The notes beneath the pieces are model-generated. The model had not been told where the DNA came from. It worked only from the letters and a program-made list of their open reading frames with translations, and searched no databases. Of a stretch of DNA of 64,000 bases, positions 1 through 8,589 are shown piece by piece (position 1 is the first letter of the stretch; every line of letters starts with the position of its first letter). The DNA lies in NCBI RefSeq assembly GCF_012272835.1, contig NZ_JAAWWK010000006.1:62001-126000 (forward strand), read 5' to 3'. The stretch comes from Spongiibacter thalassae (GTDB taxonomy: Bacteria > Pseudomonadota > Gammaproteobacteria > Pseudomonadales > Spongiibacteraceae). Both the position numbers and the translations under genes were made by a program.

Positions 1-915
<915 letters not shown>

Positions 916-946
916 CTAATTCGTTGATTTAATTGTTCTTTCAGGA

Positions 947-1237
947 TCAACCTTCGATAACACCGAAGATTTCGCCCTCGCCGAGAACAATCAATTCTTC
1001 ACCGTCAACTTTTACTGCGTTGCCTGAGTACTGACCGAAAATGACGCGATCACCCACTTTTACACCAACGGGACGCAGCTCACCGTTTTCGAGCAATTTA
1101 CCTTCACCAACTGCCAGAACTTCGCCCTGGTTTGGTTTCTCTTTTGCAGAACCTGGCAGAACGATACCACCGGCGCTGGTTTGCTCCTCTTCGCTGCGAC
1201 GAACTACGACGCGGTCGTACAGGGGACGAATTTTCAT
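947..1237 (-). CDS. groS: Co-chaperonin GroES (Hsp10)
   Basis: The 96-residue lid of the GroEL chamber. The protein begins [14 protein letters not shown], carries the mobile-loop region with [15 protein letters not shown] around residues 22-36, and ends in the usual [10 protein letters not shown]-type tail. I chose the ATG at 1237 over an in-frame TTG at 1246 because a GGAGA ribosome-binding sequence sits about 8-12 bases upstream of the ATG and because family members start at this residue. It is the first gene of groES-groEL. A sigma-32-like promoter lies about 170 bases upstream, so heat-shock control is likely. Confidence 0.97.
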   Translation of the reverse strand: MKIRPLYDRVVVRRSEEEQTSAGGIVLPGSAKEKPNQGEVLAVGEGKLLENGELRPVGVKVGDRVIFGQYSGNAVKVDGEELIVLGEGEIFGVIEG

Positions 1238-1404
1238 CTTGATCAATCTCCATTAAAACAATGAATAGATTTTTATTTGACCGGACCATCCGGCGCCGCA
1301 ACACAAATGGCTGCGCTGCGACATTCCCTTGCTCAGGGACAGTTCACAGGTCCCAGCGCGCGAACCTGGTCTGATTTGTGTCAGGTCACCGTGGGCTGAG
1401 AAGG

Positions 1405-1432
1405 AATTGGGGGCGGGAACAGGGTTTTCAAG
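1405..1432 (-). promoter_or_regulatory. Sigma-32-type heat-shock promoter for groESL
   Basis: Read on the minus strand, CTTGAA (1432-1427) is followed after 14 bases by CCCCAATT (1412-1405). This fits the sigma-32 pattern CTTGAA-N12-14-CCCCATnT with one or two mismatches. It lies between the fxsA stop and groES and points at groES. The predicted start near 1397 gives a leader of about 160 bases, which includes a small hairpin (TCCCT/AGGGA, about 1325-1339). Confidence 0.62.
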
Positions 1433-1450
1433 AGTCGAAAGTAAAAAAAA

Positions 1451-1918
1451 TTACTCTTCGCGCCGATAGTCACCTTCGATGGTGACATTGCCGCTGTCTC
1501 TGGTATCCGCACCCGGGGGACGCTGAAATGGGCCGGCACCCGGCGCCGAACCCGGGCCAGTCATATTGACGACACCGCTGCGAATCACCGCGGCGATAAT
1601 TTTGCCCCGCAGCGGCGCAATCAGGCAGGCAAAGCCCAGGGCATCAGTGATAAACCCAGGGGTTAACAGCAGCGCACCACCCACCGCCAGCACCAGCCCT
1701 TCCATCATTTCCTGGAGGGGAATCTGGCCCTGATCAAGGCGTTGCTGGGCGCGAAACAGGGTGGCAAACCCTTGCTGGCGAAGCATCGACGCGCCGATGA
1801 CGGCGGTCAGTACCACACAGCCAATGGTGGGCAGCGCACCAATCATGGCGCCGACCTCGATCAGCAGCCACATTTCCAATACCGGGGCGACAATAAAAAG
1901 TAGAAACAATACTCTCAT
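1451..1918 (-). CDS. fxsA: FxsA family inner-membrane protein
   Basis: A 155-residue membrane protein of the FxsA/YtzA family. In E. coli FxsA modulates exclusion of phage T7 by the F plasmid when overproduced; its native role is not settled. The N-terminal half contains hydrophobic segments at about residues 2-22 and 26-45, followed by RQQGFATLFRAQQRL, and another membrane segment near 70-95. The tail is rich in Gly and Pro and probably cytosolic. The ATG at 1918 is the natural start. The gene sits directly upstream of groES on the same strand, as it does near groESL in many gammaproteobacteria. The sigma-32 promoter falls between fxsA and groES, so they need not be co-transcribed. Confidence 0.88.
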   Translation of the reverse strand: MRVLFLLFIVAPVLEMWLLIEVGAMIGALPTIGCVVLTAVIGASMLRQQGFATLFRAQQRLDQGQIPLQEMMEGLVLAVGGALLLTPGFITDALGFACLIAPLRGKIIAAVIRSGVVNMTGPGSAPGAGPFQRPPGADTRDSGNVTIEGDYRREE

Positions 1919-2193
1919 AGCGACTTCGACCTGCTTTAATGGGATTGGTGCCCCAGGCCGGGGCGCTCAAGATGTCTTCGACGACAGGGGCGTAGTATGC
2001 CAGCCTTTCACGGTCACTGCCCGGCCCGCAGTTTTTTTGGCGGCAGCAACACTCAACGTAGATTCCAACACCGAATTCTCTATAGAATACGCCCCTGCGG
2101 CAAAAGCAACGCATTATAAGCCCAGGGCACAGATCGTATGATCTCAAGCGACCTGTGCCCCCGTACGTCTCACTTCAGTACAGGATTAAACCG

Positions 2194-2856
2194 ATGATCA
2201 GCTCACAGGAAGCCCTGCAACGGCTCAAAGAAGGCAACGCCCGCTTCGTCGAGAAGCTCAACGACGACTCCTCTTACAAGCTCAACAACAAAAAACCGGA
2301 ACTGGTGGAAGAACAGAGCCCCTTTGCCATTATTCTTGGCTGTTCCGACGCTCGGGTACCCGCCGAACTGGTTTTCGATCAGGGACTTGGCGATCTGTTT
2401 GTCATTCGGGTTGCGGGTAACGTTGTAGCGCCCTCGGGCATCGGCAGCGTCGAATTCGCCGCCCTCAACTTCGGCACGCCACTGGTGGTAGTGCTGGGGC
2501 ATTCGCGCTGTGGCGCGGTTAAAGCCACCGTCGGCGCGCTGACCGGCAACTCCAAGATCCCCACCTCCAGCCTGCACTCTATCGTTAAGCGGGTGCGTCC
2601 GGCAGTTGAAACCCTGCTCGCCACCGAGCTGCGCCACGATGAAGATGAGCTGGTAAAACAGGCAGTGCGCGCCAATGTCCGCACATCAGTCGAGCACCTG
2701 TGCAGCGGCTCGTCCACCCTCGAGACCCTGATCAGCGAAGGCAAGCTGATGGTAGTCGGCGCCGAGTACTCTCTGGAAACCGGGGAAGTGGACTTCTTCT
2801 ACGAAGACTACTGGGAGCGGATTCGCACCCTCGACGACGAGGCGGATGCCAGCTAA
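2194..2856 (+). CDS. can: Beta-class carbonic anhydrase
   Basis: A 220-residue zinc enzyme that interconverts CO2 and bicarbonate in the cytosol. The beta-class zinc and catalytic residues are all visible: Cys50, Asp52 and Arg54 in GCSDARVP, and His103 and Cys106 in GHSRCGA. An open frame extends upstream to a GTG at 2155, but AGGA at 2182-2185 is correctly spaced for the ATG at 2194, and this start gives the usual family length. The stop overlaps the next gene by 11 bases, so the two are probably translated from one message. The symbol can is used by family resemblance to the E. coli enzyme. Confidence 0.92.
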   Translation: MISSQEALQRLKEGNARFVEKLNDDSSYKLNNKKPELVEEQSPFAIILGCSDARVPAELVFDQGLGDLFVIRVAGNVVAPSGIGSVEFAALNFGTPLVVVLGHSRCGAVKATVGALTGNSKIPTSSLHSIVKRVRPAVETLLATELRHDEDELVKQAVRANVRTSVEHLCSGSSTLETLISEGKLMVVGAEYSLETGEVDFFYEDYWERIRTLDDEADAS

Positions 2857-3160
2857 GCCCTCCCCTTCGCCCGAGCCGCTGTATCTGGTGCTCGGGCAAA
2901 TTCCCCATGGCCGACTGTGCAGCTACGGCCAACTTGCGACGCTGGCAGGGTATCCCGGCCAGGCCCGCTGGGTCGGACGCCTGCTTGGCAAACTCCCCAA
3001 CGACAGCCGCCTGCCCTGGCATCGGGTCGTCAACGCTCAGGGGAAAATCAGCTTTCCCGTCGGCAGCCCCGCCTATCATCGCCAACTCTCTCGCTTGATC
3101 GCCGAAGGCAGCGCCGACGACAACGGCAAACTACTGTGGCGACAACGGGTCTGGCCCTAA
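2846..3160 (+). CDS. atl: Alkyltransferase-like (ATL) DNA-repair protein
   Basis: A 104-residue protein with the C-terminal DNA-binding fold of O6-alkylguanine-DNA alkyltransferase. The helix-turn-helix region (GRLCSYGQLATLAG, residues 22-35) and the RWVGR sequence with the arginine finger (about 41-45) are present. The active-site PCHRV of true MGMT is PWHRV here (residues 57-61), so Trp58 replaces the alkyl-accepting cysteine. Known ATL proteins with this replacement (Schizosaccharomyces pombe Atl1, E. coli YbaZ) bind O6-alkylguanine without repairing it and hand the lesion to nucleotide-excision repair. The ATG at 2846 lies inside the end of the carbonic anhydrase gene, suggesting translational coupling. 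Confidence 0.88.
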   Translation: MPAKPSPSPEPLYLVLGQIPHGRLCSYGQLATLAGYPGQARWVGRLLGKLPNDSRLPWHRVVNAQGKISFPVGSPAYHRQLSRLIAEGSADDNGKLLWRQRVWP

Positions 3161-3173
3161 CATCTGCTCGAGG

Positions 3174-4721
3174 TCAAGCCGCTTCCAGCCGCTTGCGTAA
3201 AAACCAGATCAACGCAATGACCGGCACGCCAAGCAAACTCGCCAGAAGAAAGAATATTTCATAACCCACCGTCTCAACCACCGAGCCGGTGTAACCGCCG
3301 AGCAGCTTGGGGAACAGTGTCATCACCGAACTGAAGATCGCGTACTGGGTCGCGGTGAAAGACACATTGGTCAAACTGGACAACCAGGCAACAAAGGCCG
3401 CCACGGCGACGCCACCGCTGAGATTATCCGCGGCGATAACCACCGTCAGCGCCAGCACACTGACCTCAAGCCCCGCCAGCCACATAAACAGTAAATTGGT
3501 CGCCGAGACCAGCACCGCGCCGAGCATCAACACTCGAATAACCCCGAAACGCAGAGTGAGAAAACCACCAAGGAAGCTGCCGACAATGGTCATAACCACG
3601 CCAAATACCTTGGTCACGCTGGCGATCTCATCCTTGCTGTAGCCCATATCCTGATAGAACACATTGGCGATCACACCAAGAACAATATCTGACACCCGAT
3701 AAAAGCCCACCAATAGCAACACCCATAGTGCGAGCTTTTTATAGCGCTGAATAAAGTCGGCAATGGGCTGAACATAGCTTTCATCGACCAGCTGCTGATT
3801 TACCACCCCCATGGCACTTTGCAGGCGAAACGCCTGATAGCCGATAAACACGGCCAACAACAGCACCAGCGAGGAGTAGCTGAACGAGAACAGCTGCTGG
3901 GAATAACCACTGAACCACACCGGGGCATCAGGCATGCCGAAAAGCACCCCGACAAAGGTCGCCACCGTGATCACAAAGGCAATAAAAAAGCGCAGGTAAT
4001 CCCCGGTATCATAGTGGTAGGGAGAAACGTCTCCCGCGGGCGGCTCGGCAATTAACAGCGTGGTCGCTACCCCCACCAACATCAGCCCGGCCATACAGTA
4101 ATAGGTGTTGCGCCAGGCGATGTAGCTATAGACATCATTGGTACTGCCGAAGCCCTCCGCCAGATACAGCGCCCCCGCACCGGCGGCGATCATGCCGATG
4201 CGATAACCGGCGATATAGGTCGAGGACAGCAGCGCCTGTAACCGGGGATTGGCGGACTCGATACGGAAAGCGTCGATCACCACATCCTGGGTAGCGGCGG
4301 AAAACCCCAGCAATACCGCGGCAATGGCCATCCACGCCAGCTGTTGCTGGGGATCAACCGACGCCATCAGCGCAATGGATGCCGCCACCGCCAGTTGCGC
4401 AAACAACAGCCACCCCCGGCGGCGACCCAACGCCCGACTCAACAGCGGCAGGGGAAGCTTATCCACCAATGGCGCCCAGACGAACTTAAAGGAGAAACCC
4501 AGCGCCGCCCAACTGAAATAGGTCACATCGGACTTACTGACCCCCGCCTCCCTCAGCCACAGCGACAGGCTGGAAAAAATCAGCAATAGTGGCACCCCGG
4601 CAGAAAAGCCGAGGAACAGCATGATCCACACCGGCTTTTGCCGCCACCAGACCAGAGTCGCGTCCTCGCCCCGCTCGCTCATCGGCCTTCGCCCGGCGTT
4701 GAACGGTCCCGCTCGACCCAT
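3174..4721 (-). CDS. ampG: AmpG-family muropeptide permease (MFS)
   Basis: An inner-membrane permease of the major facilitator superfamily. AmpG imports GlcNAc-anhydroMurNAc peptides released from peptidoglycan so they can be recycled. The protein is 515 residues with about twelve or more hydrophobic segments. It shows the AmpG-like first loop (GFSAGVPLLLIFSSLSLWL), PLVDKLPLP and TQDVVIDAFRIE motifs. An alternative ATG at 4682 would remove 13 residues (product starting MSERGED); neither start has a strong ribosome-binding site. AmpD and AmpE, which belong to the same recycling and beta-lactam response circuit, are encoded at 19479-20887. The other MFS reading, an acetyl-CoA transporter-like protein, is less likely. 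Confidence 0.85.
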   Translation of the reverse strand: MGRAGPFNAGRRPMSERGEDATLVWWRQKPVWIMLFLGFSAGVPLLLIFSSLSLWLREAGVSKSDVTYFSWAALGFSFKFVWAPLVDKLPLPLLSRALGRRRGWLLFAQLAVAASIALMASVDPQQQLAWMAIAAVLLGFSAATQDVVIDAFRIESANPRLQALLSSTYIAGYRIGMIAAGAGALYLAEGFGSTNDVYSYIAWRNTYYCMAGLMLVGVATTLLIAEPPAGDVSPYHYDTGDYLRFFIAFVITVATFVGVLFGMPDAPVWFSGYSQQLFSFSYSSLVLLLAVFIGYQAFRLQSAMGVVNQQLVDESYVQPIADFIQRYKKLALWVLLLVGFYRVSDIVLGVIANVFYQDMGYSKDEIASVTKVFGVVMTIVGSFLGGFLTLRFGVIRVLMLGAVLVSATNLLFMWLAGLEVSVLALTVVIAADNLSGGVAVAAFVAWLSSLTNVSFTATQYAIFSSVMTLFPKLLGGYTGSVVETVGYEIFFLLASLLGVPVIALIWFLRKRLEAA

Positions 4722-4753
4722 GATCTGCCTGCGCTACATGCTGTCACTGATGA

Positions 4754-5236
4754 TTAATCTCTGAAATTGGTGAATTGCAGGGGCTGCTCCAGATCCTCAG
4801 CGCGCAGCAAGGCCATAACCTGCTGCAAGTCGTCGCGCTTCTTGCCGGTGATCCGCACCTGATCCCCCTGAATCTGGCTCTGCACTTTGATCTTGCTATC
4901 CTTGACCAGCTTGACGATTTTGCGGCACAGGTCTGACTCCAAACCATTTTTCATCGTGACCCGCTGCTTGACCTGCTTGCCCCGGGATTCAATATCGCCG
5001 ACTTCCATCGCTTTGGGATCAATTTTATTCTTTACCAAACTACCGCGTAGCATGTCTTCCATTTGAGTAAGCTGGAACTCGGCGTCGGCAAACATTGTTG
5101 CCGCCAAACCATCGCGCTCAAAACTCGCATCGACACCCTTAAAGTCAAAGCGGGTTTCAATTACCCGATTGCATTGGTCCAGGGCATTGGTAAAGGTGTG
5201 TAAATCAACTTCAGAAACAATATCAAACGACGGCAT
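4754..5236 (-). CDS. yajQ: YajQ family nucleotide/cyclic-di-GMP-binding protein
   Basis: A 160-residue cytosolic protein of the YajQ (UPF0234) family, two ferredoxin-like half-domains. It starts MPSFDIVSEVD and contains RFDFKGVDAS (about 28-37), IDPKAMEVGDIESRGK and QSQIQGDQVRITGKKRDDLQ, all family hallmarks. In Xanthomonas a YajQ protein binds cyclic-di-GMP and works with a LysR-type regulator; other members bind tRNA or nucleotides. Which applies here cannot be read from sequence. It stands alone, leftward, between ampG and the divergent panE. Confidence 0.93.
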   Translation of the reverse strand: MPSFDIVSEVDLHTFTNALDQCNRVIETRFDFKGVDASFERDGLAATMFADAEFQLTQMEDMLRGSLVKNKIDPKAMEVGDIESRGKQVKQRVTMKNGLESDLCRKIVKLVKDSKIKVQSQIQGDQVRITGKKRDDLQQVMALLRAEDLEQPLQFTNFRD

Positions 5237-5382
5237 TGGGCCTCTTCCTTCTTAGGTTTGCGCGGCAAGTGTAACAAGCCCCGCCACAGCTCAGCCAGAG
5301 GCTTGCCCCAGCTATTTATGTACGGCGAACTAGTGCCTCGCCCCCGGTGTCATTTCCGCCGGGCTTCGATTAAGCTGCCGCA

Positions 5383-6327
5383 ATGACCGCACACCCTCCA
5401 CAATGGCACATCCTCGGCGCAGGCGCGATTGGCAGTCTGTGGGCAGCCCTGGCCCAACGGGCCGGAAATCCCCCAGCAATGTTACTCCGCGACGGCCACC
5501 GTCTCGCCGACTATCAGCGCGGCAAGGGCATTATTTTCGAGAGCGGCGGACAAGCCGAGATCCTCCCTGTTCAGGCGCAATCCCCCGAATCCATGCAATC
5601 ACCGATCGCGCAGTTGCTGGTGTGCACCAAGGCTCAGGATACGCTCAACGCGATTTCCGCTTACGCCCCCCGACTGACACCCGACTGCACCGTGGTCCTG
5701 CTGCAAAACGGCATGGGCGTTGCCGAGGTGATTCACCGGCACTACCCGCAGTTGCGCCTGCTTCAGGCGAGCACCACCGAGGGTGCATTTCGCCGGGGCG
5801 ATTTCCACATTGTTCACGCCGGGCGCGGAGAAACCCGCTTGGGAGACATTCCCGGCATATCCACTGTCTCGGAGAGTCACGCCCGCGCTGTAGCCACAAG
5901 CCTGAGCTTCCCGCCCGTCGAGGTAGTCTATTGTGATGCAATGACCGAGATCCTGTGGCGCAAACTGGCCATCAATTGCGCGATCAACCCGCTCACGGTG
6001 GTTTACCAATGTCGCAATGGCGAGCTGCTGGACAATCCCACCGCCCTTCAACGCATGCACACCGTGGTAGACGAAGTGCTTACTGTAGCCCGGCGACTGG
6101 GCATCGACCTCGGCAGCGACCTCCACCAGCAGGTTGTCGCAGTAGCCTCCGCCACTGCCCTCAATCGCTCCTCCATGCTGCAGGATGCCGAGGCAGGACG
6201 CAGCACTGAAATCGACTACATCAGTGGCTATCTGTGCCGTCAGGCTCGCGAGCTGGGCGAAGACACCCCCGAGTCAGCGGCGCTGTATGCCGCCGTCACC
6301 CAACGTCATCCCGCCGGCGCGAATTGA
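5383..6327 (+). CDS. panE: 2-dehydropantoate 2-reductase (ketopantoate reductase)
   Basis: A 314-residue enzyme that reduces ketopantoate to pantoate with NADPH in pantothenate and coenzyme A synthesis. The N-terminal Rossmann fold has GAGAIGS at residues 12-18, and CTKAQDT and LLQNGMG follow at the expected places. The catalytic helix with ILWRKLAINCAINPLT (about residues 188-203) carries the conserved Lys and Asn, and the C-terminal part has SSMLQDAEAGRSTEIDYISG. Length is normal. The gene ends about 45 bases before the cobalamin riboswitch, so it is probably a separate unit from the B12 genes. Confidence 0.93.
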   Translation: MTAHPPQWHILGAGAIGSLWAALAQRAGNPPAMLLRDGHRLADYQRGKGIIFESGGQAEILPVQAQSPESMQSPIAQLLVCTKAQDTLNAISAYAPRLTPDCTVVLLQNGMGVAEVIHRHYPQLRLLQASTTEGAFRRGDFHIVHAGRGETRLGDIPGISTVSESHARAVATSLSFPPVEVVYCDAMTEILWRKLAINCAINPLTVVYQCRNGELLDNPTALQRMHTVVDEVLTVARRLGIDLGSDLHQQVVAVASATALNRSSMLQDAEAGRSTEIDYISGYLCRQARELGEDTPESAALYAAVTQRHPAGAN

Positions 6328-6369
6328 CCTGAACCCCCGTAAAATGCGATCATCGCCGCCCTGAAGGCT

Positions 6370-6530
6370 CCCATTGGGATTAAAAGGGAATCGCGGTGCT
6401 GTTTATGCCCCTTGCATAAACTACTCCGCAGCTGCCCCCGCAACTGTAATTGCTTAGCGTTTTTACCCCGCCACTGGCTTTGCCGGGAAGGCATAAAACG
6501 TAACAGGCAATAGCCAGGAGACCTGCCTTC
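6370..6530 (+). promoter_or_regulatory. Adenosylcobalamin riboswitch
   Basis: The leader of the B12 operon shows the conserved blocks of the cobalamin aptamer in order: GGGAATCGCGGTGC near 6386-6399, GCAGCTGCCCCCGCAACTGTAA at about 6428-6449, CCACTGGC and GCCGGGAAGG around 6471-6491, and the B12 box AGCCAGGAGACCTGCC at 6512-6527. This combination is diagnostic. It lies 91 bases upstream of the btuB-like gene on the same strand. When adenosylcobalamin is bound such riboswitches normally reduce expression of uptake and synthesis genes. Limits are approximate. Confidence 0.95.
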
Positions 6531-6531
6531 C

Positions 6532-6586
6532 ACAGCACGTGCCACGGCACTGCTGCCCTGAATTCTATCGACGGGGTGTTCGATAG
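6532..6586 (+). promoter_or_regulatory. Two hairpins between the B12 riboswitch and the btuB start (expression platform candidate)
   Basis: Just after the B12 box there are two inverted repeats. CAGCACGTGCC pairs with GGCACTGCTG (6532-6554, one bulged C). CTATCGA (6565-6571) pairs exactly with TCGATAG (6580-6586). Neither is followed by a run of T, so they do not look like a terminator. The second hairpin ends about 24 bases before the GGTGA ribosome-binding site (6610-6614) of the TTG-initiated receptor gene. A translational on/off switch is my inference. Confidence 0.45.
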
Positions 6587-6620
6587 CTCATGCACTGATC
6601 ACAACCAACGGTGAACATCC

Positions 6621-8561
6621 TTGAAACACCTGACGCAGGCCTTTGCTGCGTGCCTGACATTGCTATGGGTGCCATTTGCAACGGCGGCCACTGAGCAAGA
6701 GCACGTATTGGTCACCGATCGCCACGCCCCCAAGCGCGACAGCATCAGCGAGGTCGATCTCGCCAATTACACCGGCTTTGTACAGGTTATCGACCGCGAT
6801 CAATTCGCCCACCGCTTCACCGACATTACCGACCTGCTGGACACCCTCCCGGGCATTCAGGTAAAGCAGCTGGGTGGTCTTGGCGGGCTTAGCAGTATTG
6901 CCATCCGCGGCTCCGGCGGCAAGCAGGTGAGCGTTTTCCTCGACGGCTTACTGTTAAACAATCCAGATTCCGGTTCTGCCAGTGTAGGCGACATTCCGAC
7001 GGTACTTATTGACCGCATAGAAGCCTACCCCGACTTCACCCCGGTGCAGCTGGGCAACGCCAACCTTGCCGGGGCGATTAATTTTCGCAGCCGACAATTG
7101 CGCCGCGACGACAGCGGCGCCCGCGTCAGTCTGTCGGCGGGCTCCTTCGACACCCGTCACAGCGAGGTCAGCGGCTGGGGCAACTTTGCTCACTGGGAGG
7201 TCATCGCAGGCTTGAATTACACCGAGGCCGACAACGACTTCCCCGTCGACGACGAGCTGTTTCGCACCGACAGTCGCCGCCGCCAGAACGACGGCTACCG
7301 CCAGCACAGCAGCTTCCTCAAAGTGGGCCGCGACCAGAGCAATGGCCGCCTCAGCGCCCTGCTGCAGCACAGCAAGTCTGAAAAAGAGGTGGCCAGCGCG
7401 CTGAATCAGCAACGGGACAACGCCACCCTCGACAAGGAGTCCCTGCGGGTGCAGGCGGTAAGGGATTACCGCCTGGGCAGTGTAGATCTCGCCCACAGGG
7501 GTTTTGTAACCCGCAATACCACTCAATTCAGCGACGCCAACAGCACTATCGGTCTGGGCGAAGACCGGGTCGAAAGTGAATACGACAGTTTCGGTCTCTA
7601 CAATACTGCACGCTGGCAAGGGCAAAGTCTGGAGTGGGTGGCAGGACTGGAACTGCGCCGCGACAGCATTGAAGTACACGACCTCCTGCGCCAGCGCATG
7701 CTGACCGAAACCCGGCGGGACACCGCCGTGCTGGCACTGGCCAACAATTGGAGTGCCGGTGACAATCTGCTGGTGAGTACCGCTGTGCGCCACTATTTGC
7801 AGGACGACCATATCGACTTCTCGCTCAGCGGCGACAATAGCGACAGCACTCTGGCCGCGTCCAGCGCCCAGCTCGGCGTTCAGTGGCGCCGGAGCTCAAG
7901 CCTGACCTTCAAGGCCAATATTGGTCGCCTGCTGCGCCTGCCCACGCTCACCGAAAATTTCGGCGCCGAGGGGCTGCTTGACGGCAACCCCTCACTTAGT
8001 CAGGAACGGGCCTTCACCGGCGACGCCGGTTTCGATTGGCAGCGCGGCACTCTCACCAGCAGCGCCAGCGTGTTTTACCGCCAGGTCGACGACGCGATTA
8101 TTACCATCTACGACAGCAGGGGTGTTGGCCAGCCGCAAAACATCGGTTCGTCGGTGGTGGCAGGGGTTGAAACCGACCTGGATTGGCGTGCGTTGAAGTG
8201 GCTGACTGTTCGCGCCAGTGCCACCCTGATCGACAGCGAAAACCAATCGAACATTCGCTCGGCAAAGGGCAAGCAACTCCCCGGCATTTACCATCAGAGC
8301 ATTGGCAGCGGCCTTACCCTTAGCCTCGGCCACAGCCGGATTGAGCTTGACTATGTTGTTCACAATGAACTCTTCTATGACCCCGCCAACGCGGTCGAGG
8401 CCGATAGAAAGGAAGAACTGTCCCTGTCGTTCAGCCATTTTTGGCGTCGTGTCACCGTCGATGTGGCAGCCCGCAACCTGCTCGATAAAAACTTCCTTGA
8501 TGCGAATCGCTTTCCCACACCGGGGCGGTCTGTAACCGCCACGCTTACCCTTTCTCTCTGA
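6621..8561 (+). CDS. btuB: TonB-dependent outer-membrane corrinoid receptor, BtuB-like
   Basis: A 646-residue outer-membrane receptor that should import vitamin B12 or related corrinoids with TonB energy. Residues 1 to about 22 form a signal peptide ending in an Ala-rich cleavage site. A TonB-box-like EHVLVTD follows (about 27-33), then the plug domain (DITDLLDTLPGIQVKQ, IAIRGSGGKQVSVFLDGL) and a beta-barrel ending in an aromatic/Leu-rich strand. The start must be TTG at 6621: an in-frame TGA lies just upstream, and GGTGA sits 7 bases before the TTG. The B12 riboswitch directly upstream and the BtuFCD and CobO genes downstream support a corrinoid substrate. Identity as BtuB rests on context plus family; closeness to E. 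coli BtuB is modest. Confidence 0.88.
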   Translation: MKHLTQAFAACLTLLWVPFATAATEQEHVLVTDRHAPKRDSISEVDLANYTGFVQVIDRDQFAHRFTDITDLLDTLPGIQVKQLGGLGGLSSIAIRGSGGKQVSVFLDGLLLNNPDSGSASVGDIPTVLIDRIEAYPDFTPVQLGNANLAGAINFRSRQLRRDDSGARVSLSAGSFDTRHSEVSGWGNFAHWEVIAGLNYTEADNDFPVDDELFRTDSRRRQNDGYRQHSSFLKVGRDQSNGRLSALLQHSKSEKEVASALNQQRDNATLDKESLRVQAVRDYRLGSVDLAHRGFVTRNTTQFSDANSTIGLGEDRVESEYDSFGLYNTARWQGQSLEWVAGLELRRDSIEVHDLLRQRMLTETRRDTAVLALANNWSAGDNLLVSTAVRHYLQDDHIDFSLSGDNSDSTLAASSAQLGVQWRRSSSLTFKANIGRLLRLPTLTENFGAEGLLDGNPSLSQERAFTGDAGFDWQRGTLTSSASVFYRQVDDAIITIYDSRGVGQPQNIGSSVVAGVETDLDWRALKWLTVRASATLIDSENQSNIRSAKGKQLPGIYHQSIGSGLTLSLGHSRIELDYVVHNELFYDPANAVEADRKEELSLSFSHFWRRVTVDVAARNLLDKNFLDANRFPTPGRSVTATLTLSL

Positions 8562-8589
8562 CAGCATACTCGACTACGGAGTCTTAACC

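Noticed and set aside
2125-2160. Inverted repeat GGGCACAG/CTGTGCCC upstream of the carbonic anhydrase gene
   Set aside because: Only eight bases with a 20-base loop and no T tract. It could be an operator, but I have nothing further to support it.
6306-6595. Short minus-strand frames covering the cobalamin riboswitch
   Set aside because: The region is explained by the conserved riboswitch blocks, and the peptides have no recognisable features.
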